A DNA stretch of 6,889 nucleotides from Octadecabacter sp. (GTDB lineage: Bacteria; Pseudomonadota; Alphaproteobacteria; Rhodobacterales; Rhodobacteraceae): positions 1-6,889 of the forward strand of contig JAHBAO020000074.1 of the NCBI GenBank assembly GCA_018500065.2. Direction: 5' to 3'. The position numbers and the translations under genes are program-made. Positions within the stretch are counted from its first letter, which is position 1; the number at the start of each line of letters is the position of its first letter. Below are positions 1 to 4,286 of the stretch, piece after piece. The notes under the pieces are model-generated. The model saw nothing but the letters and a program-made list of their open reading frames with translations, was not told the origin of the DNA and did not search any database.

Positions 1-503
1 CGCCGGCCATCAAACGCCAATGTCGCCGTGGAAGATACCACAGGGATCAGCCCGCGCTTTTCACCGAACTGACTTTCCATACCCCAAATCGCCGCGACGA
101 TATGGGCGTCAACGCCGTACCGCGCCTCAATCGCGTCCAGCGTGCTGCCATACCGCGTCAACGCCGTACGCCCTTTGCTCAGCCGCTCATCAGACGTCGC
201 GATTGATAGATATTCTTCCAAGGTGCGTCGCGTCTGAATTTGCGAACCATCGCGCATTACAACCCCGGGCAGATATCCCGCTTGCGCAAATGCCGCATCA
301 AACGTGGTCGATGAAATCCCCGCATTGCTCGCACGGGGTTTAAACCGCGCCACCCAATTGGCAAAATCAGCGTTTGCAACAGGTCGCAAATCCGCGGGCA
401 ATCCCTCGCTGCTTACCGGTTGCGCGGTCGGTGCATTGCCCACACAAGCGGTGATGCTCAACGTAGCAGCCGCAGCGATAAAGTGGCGTCTATCCATACT
501 CAT
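1..503 (-). CDS. Lytic murein transglycosylase, MltB-like (partial, N-terminal 167 codons)
   Basis: The minus strand is open from an ATG at 503 to the left edge, so the C-terminal part lies outside the window. The family cleaves the beta-1,4 bond between MurNAc and GlcNAc in peptidoglycan, forming 1,6-anhydroMurNAc ends, in the periplasm. The protein begins MSMDRRHFIAAAATLSITAC: a twin-arginine-like DRRHFI followed by a hydrophobic stretch and a lipobox ending at Cys20, so a Tat-exported outer-membrane lipoprotein is likely. The mature part has NADFANWVARFKPRA and then TFDAAFA, typical of the SLT_2/MltB domain start. The segment YGVDAHIVAAIWGMESQFGE near residues 128-147 carries the expected catalytic Glu of the W-G-x-E-S motif. 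A second ATG at 497 would shorten it by two residues. No strong Shine-Dalgarno sequence is visible before either start. The missing half may carry a C-terminal peptidoglycan-binding domain, which cannot be judged here. Confidence 0.88.
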   Translation of the reverse strand, partial: MSMDRRHFIAAAATLSITACVGNAPTAQPVSSEGLPADLRPVANADFANWVARFKPRASNAGISSTTFDAAFAQAGYLPGVVMRDGSQIQTRRTLEEYLSIATSDERLSKGRTALTRYGSTLDAIEARYGVDAHIVAAIWGMESQFGEKRGLIPVVSSTATLAFDGR

Positions 504-835
504 ACGCGATGAGGATAGTCAGGTTGTGCCAAAAGGAAAGGCACCATGACACGCCATTCCACAGACGTGCCGATTGCCGCCGAAAACTTATAAGAACTCG
601 AAATTTGCGCTATTGGCTAAACTTTGTAAGATGATGCGAACTAACTGGAAATCCTTCAATCGCATCTTCAAGCTCCCATATCGACAAGATCGCGCAAGCG
701 GTCCAATCCGGAGCAGCCGGCGCGCGCTCGCGTCTCGCGGCGTCTTGGTTCCGCTTAATGGTCAAACACGGGCTTGATCCGGGGCAGCACCGCACGCCAG
801 AATACTTATCTGCCACAAGCAACATTCCGATAATC
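504..835. other. 332-base stretch without an intact gene
   Basis: This lies between the transglycosylase start (leftward) and the 3' end of the tRNA. The left third should contain the transglycosylase promoter, but I could not fit a convincing -35/-10 pair. The right half carries the decayed regulator fragment described separately and an inverted repeat touching the tRNA end. Open frames on both strands (574-777 plus, 610-825 minus) have no recognisable domain, and I do not regard them as genes. Confidence 0.6.
665..829 (+). pseudogene. Remnant of the N-terminus of an AcoR/GAF-type transcriptional regulator
   Basis: In the frame starting at 635 the plus strand reads SSSHIDKIAQAVQSG, then a short spacer, then LAASWFRLMVKHGLDP, then GQHRTPEYLSATSN. 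The pattern A-A-S-W-x-R followed by H-G-L-D-P is what I recall at the start of AcoR-like activators and of shorter GAF plus HTH_8 regulators in Rhodobacteraceae. No usable start codon precedes it in frame: a TGA sits at 632-634 and none of the codons from 635 to 668 is ATG, GTG or TTG. The ATGs at 631 and 634 are in another frame, so a frameshift may have separated the start. The recognisable similarity stops after about 50 residues, close to the tRNA 3' end at 836. The GAF and helix-turn-helix parts are absent, so it cannot make a working regulator. The family call rests on a short motif and is moderate. Confidence 0.5.
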
Positions 836-840
836 TGGCG
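795..840. repeat. Imperfect inverted repeat spanning the tRNA-Arg 3' end
   Basis: CGCCAGAATA at 795-804 pairs with TAATCTGGCG at 831-840 with one mismatch in ten, separated by 26 bases. The right arm contains the encoded CCA and the discriminator base of the tRNA. It may be a weak stem in the tRNA precursor trailer, or a chance or scar structure. There is no T-tract, so it is not an intrinsic terminator. Confidence 0.45.
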
Positions 841-912
841 ATCCCGGGAGGACTCGAACCCCCAACCCCCTGATTAGAAGTCAGGTGCTCTATCCAGTTG
901 AGCTACGGGACC
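836..912 (-). tRNA. tRNA-Arg, anticodon TCT
   Basis: The minus strand folds into a complete 77-nt cloverleaf. The acceptor stem is GGTCCCG/CGGGATC with one G-U pair. The D-arm is GCTC/GAGC with AACTGGATA in the loop. The anticodon stem is CCTGA/TCAGG with loop CTTCTAA, giving anticodon TCT. The variable loop is 5 nt, and the T-arm is GGGGG/CCTCC with loop TTCGAGT. The discriminator is G, and CCA is encoded at 838-836. It reads AGA, and AGG by wobble, codons that are rare in a G+C-rich genome of this type. A promoter-like pair lies just upstream, so it need not depend on readthrough from the complex I gene. Confidence 0.97.
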
Positions 913-922
913 GCTCGTGCCC

Positions 923-951
923 TTCTAGCGGGCAGCTGGGCCAAACTTCAA
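923..951 (-). promoter_or_regulatory. Possible promoter of tRNA-Arg
   Basis: Reading the minus strand, TTGAAG (951-946) and CTAGAA (928-923) are separated by exactly 17 bases. They place a start about ten bases before the mature tRNA 5' end at 912. The -35 is a fair sigma-70 match and the -10 is weak. The pair lies between the complex I gene stop (961) and the tRNA. Confidence 0.4.
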
Positions 952-960
952 GCGTTGCGT

Positions 961-1272
961 TTAGTGCGTCCACGCTCCACGGCGGTTCGTTGCAAAGTTT
1001 TCTGCATAGCCATTGGCGCGAATGTTTGCGCGGCGCTTCTTAGGTTCTTGCACAGAGGCATCAATACCATTGGCCGCGGCGTAGTCCACTGCGGCGTCTT
1101 TGGTCTCAAACGACATCTTCACCTGCGTCTGCGTATCACTTGAGGACGTCCAGCCCATCAACGGATCAACATCACGCGCGGAGGTTTGTGCAAATTCCAA
1201 AACCCAATGCTTGGTCTTGGCAGTGCCTGACGACATAGCTGTTCGTGCTGGCTGATAAATTCGTGCGCGCAT
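961..1272 (-). CDS. Complex I accessory subunit, NDUFS4-like (ETC complex I subunit conserved region)
   Basis: This encodes 103 residues that match from memory the short alphaproteobacterial homologues of mitochondrial NDUFS4 (18 kDa, AQDQ subunit). These bind the peripheral arm of NADH:ubiquinone oxidoreductase near the Fe-S subunits and help stabilise it. They are not catalytic. Visible family signatures are MRARIYQPARTAMSSG at the start, TKHWVLEF at 20-27, DPLMGWTSSSDT at 36-47, the Q-V-x-x-x-F strand at 50-55, an A-x-x-Y-A-x-x-x-G helix and turn at 60-69, VQEPKKRRAN near 74-83, and a C-terminus ending RRGAWTH. Length is normal for the bacterial form, which lacks the mitochondrial presequence. 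The start is set by AGGAG at 1283-1279, six bases before ATG. It is divergent from uvrB and well away from any nuo genes in this window. Confidence 0.93.
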   Translation of the reverse strand: MRARIYQPARTAMSSGTAKTKHWVLEFAQTSARDVDPLMGWTSSSDTQTQVKMSFETKDAAVDYAAANGIDASVQEPKKRRANIRANGYAENFATNRRGAWTH

Positions 1273-1297
1273 GATGGGCTCCTGTAAACTTGGGCCC

Positions 1298-1326
1298 TAT
1301 ATCGAGGATTCTGCGCAACCGCGCAA
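1298..1326 (-). promoter_or_regulatory. Possible promoter of the complex I accessory subunit gene
   Basis: On the minus strand TTGCGC (1326-1321) and GATATA (1303-1298) are spaced by exactly 17 bases. They would start transcription near 1291, about 19 bases before the ATG at 1272. The -35 lacks the consensus ACA, so this is a moderate match judged by eye. Confidence 0.38.
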
Positions 1327-1347
1327 GGGGTGGGCGTGCCCCGACAC

Positions 1348-1373
1348 GATGCTGACAGACTGCTGTCAGCATC
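1348..1373. promoter_or_regulatory. Perfect 11-bp inverted repeat between divergent genes, candidate operator
   Basis: GATGCTGACAG (1348-1358) and CTGTCAGCATC (1363-1373) are exact reverse complements around the four bases ACTG. It lies 53 bases before the uvrB start and 75 bases before the divergent complex I gene start. A further half-site GCTGACAG occurs at 1411-1418, exactly 60 bases after the same sequence in the left arm, and overlaps the uvrB AGGAG. No T-run follows on either strand, so an intrinsic terminator is unlikely. A dimeric regulator site is the simpler reading. It does not match the GTTC/GAAC-type LexA boxes of alphaproteobacteria. The regulator is unknown. Confidence 0.6.
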
Positions 1374-1378
1374 CCCCC

Positions 1379-1408
1379 TTGAAGCTGCGGGTATCGGTGT
1401 CACATTAA
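1379..1408 (+). promoter_or_regulatory. Possible uvrB promoter
   Basis: TTGAAG (1379-1384) and CATTAA (1403-1408) are separated by 18 bases, just downstream of the large palindrome. A start near 1414 would leave a leader of only about 13 bases containing AGGAG at 1417-1421. The match is by eye only. If it is correct, the inverted repeat sits immediately upstream of the -35, a usual place for an activator or an upstream repressor. Confidence 0.35.
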
Positions 1409-1426
1409 GGGCTGACAGGAGCCCCC

Positions 1427-3637
1427 ATGCCATACGCCCAGACCGACAAATCAGACCCAGAACAGTTCCTCGCCAACCCGGCGCCGGACGTGAAAACCCG
1501 TGAAAAGCTGGAAGGTGGGCGCGCGTTCGTGTTGCAAACAGAATTTGAACCTGCCGGCGATCAACCCACAGCGATCAAAGAGCTGTCTGAGGGCATTCGT
1601 CTGGGCGAACGCGACCAAGTCCTGCTTGGGGCCACTGGTACGGGTAAGACATTTACGATGGCCAAGATGATCGAGGAAACGCAGCGCCCCGCGATTATCC
1701 TTGCACCAAACAAAACATTGGCCGCCCAACTATATGGCGAATTCAAAGGGTTTTTTCCTGACGCCGCCGTGGAATACTTCGTGTCGTTCTATGACTACTA
1801 CCAACCCGAAGCCTATGTCGCACGGTCCGACACGTTCATCGAAAAAGAATCCCAGATCAACGAACAGATCGACCGCATGCGCCACTCGGCCACCCGCGCG
1901 CTGCTGGAGCGTGATGACGTGATCATCGTCGCATCCGTGTCGTGCATTTACGGTATCGGGTCCGTGGAAACCTACGGCGCAATGACGCAGGATTTGCACG
2001 TTGGCGAAAACTACGACCAACGCGGCGTCATGGCCGACCTCATCGCGCAGGCCTACAAACGCAACGACCAAGCCTTTCAGCGCGGCACCTTCCGCGTGCG
2101 CGGCGATAGCCTCGAAGTCTGGCCTGCCCACCTTGATGATCGTGCGTGGAAACTCAGTTTCTTTGGCGAAGAACTTGAAAACATCACCGAGTTTGACCCC
2201 CTTACTGGCGAAAAAACCGACACCTTCGAAAAGGTCCGCATCTACGCGAACTCCCACTACGTCACGCCGAAACCAACGATGAAACAAGCGATTTTCGGCA
2301 TCAAAAAAGAACTGCGCATGCGGCTCGATCAACTGGTCGGTGAGGGTAAATTGCTTGAAGCCCAGCGCCTAGAACAGCGCTGCAATTTCGACCTCGAGAT
2401 GCTTGAGGCCACGGGTGTGTGCAACGGAATCGAAAACTATTCCCGCTACCTCACGGGCCGCGCCCCCGGTGAGCCGCCCCCCACCCTGTTCGAATTCATC
2501 CCTGACAACGCGATTGTGTTCGCCGATGAATCCCACGTGTCCGTCCCGCAAATCGGCGGCATGTACAAAGGCGACTTCCGCCGCAAGATGACGCTGGCCG
2601 AACACGGGTTCCGCCTGCCGTCCTGCATGGACAACCGCCCGCTGAAGTTTGAGGAATGGGACGCCATGCGCCCGCAATCCGTTTTCGTCTCCGCCACGCC
2701 CGCGTCTTGGGAGATGGAGCAGACAGGCGGCGTCTTCACCGAACAGATCATTCGCCCTACAGGTCTGCTTGACCCCCTTATCGAAATCCGCCCCGTCGAC
2801 ACGCAAGTCGATGATGTCATGGATGAAATCCGCCGTGTCACGGCGGATGGGTTCCGCACACTGGTCACAACGCTAACCAAACGCATGGCCGAAGATTTGA
2901 CCGAATACCTGCACGAGAACGGCATCAAAGTGCGCTACATGCACTCCGATATCGACACGATCGAACGCATCGAAATCCTACGCGATCTGCGCCTTGGGGC
3001 GTTTGATGTGCTGATCGGCATCAACCTTCTGCGCGAAGGTTTGGACATCCCCGAATGCGGGCTGGTCGCGATCCTAGACGCCGACAAAGAAGGCTTCCTG
3101 CGGTCCGAAACCTCGCTGATCCAAACCATTGGCCGCGCCGCGCGAAACGCCGACGGACGCGTCATCATGTACGCGGATCGCATCACCGGCAGCATGGAAC
3201 GCGCGATGGGCGAAACCGACCGCCGCCGCGCGCGTCAGATCGCCTATAACGAAGAACACGGCATCACGCCGCAGACGGTGAAAAAGAACGTCGAAGACAT
3301 TCTGGCGGGCCTCTACAAAGGCGACGTCGACATGAACCGCGTCACCGCGACCATCGACGCACCACTGGCAGGCGCAAACCTACAGGCCGTTCTAGAAGGC
3401 CTGCGAGGCGACATGCGCAAAGCCGCCGAGAACCTCGAGTTTGAAGAAGCCGCAAGGCTGCGTGATGAAGTGAAACGGTTGGAAACAGTCGATTTGGTGG
3501 TGTCTGACGACCCCCTCGCGCGCCAGTATCAGGTGGATAAAGCCGTCGCCGACAGCAAGAAAAGTGCGGGCAGATCACAAGCAGGTAGGCCGGGACAACG
3601 CGGTGGGATCAAGCCGCGGAAGAAGTGGGGTGGTTAA
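1427..3637 (+). CDS. uvrB: Excinuclease ABC subunit B (UvrB)
   Basis: UvrB is the damage-verifying helicase-like subunit of nucleotide excision repair. It is loaded by UvrA and recruits UvrC for the dual incisions. The 736 residues show the full set of motifs: FEPAGDQP (40-47), Walker A GATGTGKT (68-75), the tyrosine-rich beta-hairpin FYDYYQPEAYV (121-131) that inserts between DNA strands, SVSCIYGIG (170-178), Walker B-type DESH (367-370), SATPASWE (422-429), and REGLDIPE (536-543). Motif VI QTIGRAARN (566-574) follows, then a C-terminal UVR/coiled-coil segment near 653-688 with FEEAARLRDE for contact with UvrC. It is about 60 residues longer than the E. coli protein, from an N-terminal extension before the first motif and a basic, Gly/Lys/Arg-rich tail after about 705. 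AGGAG lies five bases before the ATG. The neighbouring 56-base gap to the next plus-strand gene has no terminator. Confidence 0.99.
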   Translation: MPYAQTDKSDPEQFLANPAPDVKTREKLEGGRAFVLQTEFEPAGDQPTAIKELSEGIRLGERDQVLLGATGTGKTFTMAKMIEETQRPAIILAPNKTLAAQLYGEFKGFFPDAAVEYFVSFYDYYQPEAYVARSDTFIEKESQINEQIDRMRHSATRALLERDDVIIVASVSCIYGIGSVETYGAMTQDLHVGENYDQRGVMADLIAQAYKRNDQAFQRGTFRVRGDSLEVWPAHLDDRAWKLSFFGEELENITEFDPLTGEKTDTFEKVRIYANSHYVTPKPTMKQAIFGIKKELRMRLDQLVGEGKLLEAQRLEQRCNFDLEMLEATGVCNGIENYSRYLTGRAPGEPPPTLFEFIPDNAIVFADESHVSVPQIGGMYKGDFRRKMTLAEHGFRLPSCMDNRPLKFEEWDAMRPQSVFVSATPASWEMEQTGGVFTEQIIRPTGLLDPLIEIRPVDTQVDDVMDEIRRVTADGFRTLVTTLTKRMAEDLTEYLHENGIKVRYMHSDIDTIERIEILRDLRLGAFDVLIGINLLREGLDIPECGLVAILDADKEGFLRSETSLIQTIGRAARNADGRVIMYADRITGSMERAMGETDRRRARQIAYNEEHGITPQTVKKNVEDILAGLYKGDVDMNRVTATIDAPLAGANLQAVLEGLRGDMRKAAENLEFEEAARLRDEVKRLETVDLVVSDDPLARQYQVDKAVADSKKSAGRSQAGRPGQRGGIKPRKKWGG

Positions 3638-3693
3638 TACTTTACCCGCCAACCCGAATCTTGGCATGCTGCTTTGAAAAGAGGGGTGTCCTA

Positions 3694-4236
3694 GTGTTGC
3701 GTTTTTTCATTCTGTTTAGTGCAAGTTGGGCATTCGCTTTTGCAACCTCCGCAGCCGCTCAAAGATATGAGTCACAGACGCTATTTAGCCGAGGTGATTG
3801 GATAGTTGAAATAACTCATGACAGTAGTGATGGTTCGCTTTGGTGCAGTGCACAGTCCAATAATTCTGCTGGCCAAACCTTCTCATTGACTGCTTATCAG
3901 CCAAACTCGCTCACACTCTTTGTTTTTGATCGGAGTTGGAACATTGCGGAACGCCCGCTAAGGTTTCTTGTGGACGTCGATTATTCTCGTTGGACAATGG
4001 ACGGAAACGGATCAGGCATTGGTATCAGCCTGACCATGTCCGAAGCGGAAGCCGCGGGTCGTTTCCTGACAGAATTGATGGAAGGGCGTGCAGTTGCAGT
4101 GATGAACTCAGACGAGCGGCGGCTCGCCGTCTTTTCACTTCGTGGTTCGAGTGCCGCTATTACTTCATTATTCGATTGTTGGGACTCAATTTCCGAGACC
4201 GATCCATTCCGAACATCGTCAGATCCGTTCAACTAA
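3694..4236 (+). CDS. Hypothetical exported protein, 180 aa, two cysteines
   Basis: I do not recognise the family. The start is taken as GTG at 3694 because GAGGGG lies seven bases upstream and the product then begins with a classical signal peptide: M-L-R, a hydrophobic core FFILFSASWAFAFA, and TSAAA before Gln23. An ATG at 3625 is in frame but overlaps the uvrB end and would bury that signal. TTG at 3697 is an alternative. The mature part is about 157 residues, with GDWIVEI at 34-40, Cys51 in LWCSAQ and Cys162 in FDCWD, which could form one disulphide after export. The segment FSLRGSSAAITSLFDCW resembles the end of small periplasmic IalB-like or related roseobacter proteins, but this is only a hint. 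G+C counted over 3721-3960 is about 47%, lower than uvrB (65% in a 60-base sample at 2041-2100), and ATA and CTA codons occur. It may be co-transcribed with uvrB. Confidence 0.75.
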   Translation: MLRFFILFSASWAFAFATSAAAQRYESQTLFSRGDWIVEITHDSSDGSLWCSAQSNNSAGQTFSLTAYQPNSLTLFVFDRSWNIAERPLRFLVDVDYSRWTMDGNGSGIGISLTMSEAEAAGRFLTELMEGRAVAVMNSDERRLAVFSLRGSSAAITSLFDCWDSISETDPFRTSSDPFN

Positions 4237-4246
4237 CAGCCGTTTG

Positions 4247-4272
4247 AAAAGGGGCATCCCCTAAGATGCCCC
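4247..4272 (-). terminator. Intrinsic terminator of the beta-helix protein gene
   Basis: On the minus strand GGGGCAT (4272-4266), an eight-base loop, and ATGCCCC (4257-4251) form a perfect 7-bp stem followed directly by TTTT (4250-4247). It begins 14 bases after the TAG at 4289-4287. On the plus strand the stem is not followed by a T-run, so it would stop the exported-protein transcript less well. Confidence 0.85.
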
Positions 4273-4286
4273 CTGCCCAAACCCTG

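Noticed and set aside
521..535. TTGGCAC near 526-532 (minus strand) as a sigma-54 promoter of the transglycosylase gene
   Set aside because: The second element would need GC ten bases after GG, and it is not there.
574..777. 67-codon open frame on the plus strand
   Set aside because: It is in a different frame from the regulator-like residues. The product is basic and low in familiar motifs, so it is most likely open by chance in decayed DNA.
610..825. 71-codon open frame on the minus strand beside the tRNA
   Set aside because: No recognisable motif and no Shine-Dalgarno sequence, and it lies antisense to the better supported regulator remnant.
1158..1433. 91-codon minus-strand frame overlapping the complex I gene and the uvrB start
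   Set aside because: It overlaps a confidently identified gene in another frame and the divergent promoter region, and the product has no family features.
3625..3693. Upstream ATG extending the exported protein by 23 residues
   Set aside because: It overlaps the uvrB end, lacks a ribosome binding site and would put a cysteine-containing leader before a good signal peptide. GTG at 3694 has GAGGGG at proper spacing.
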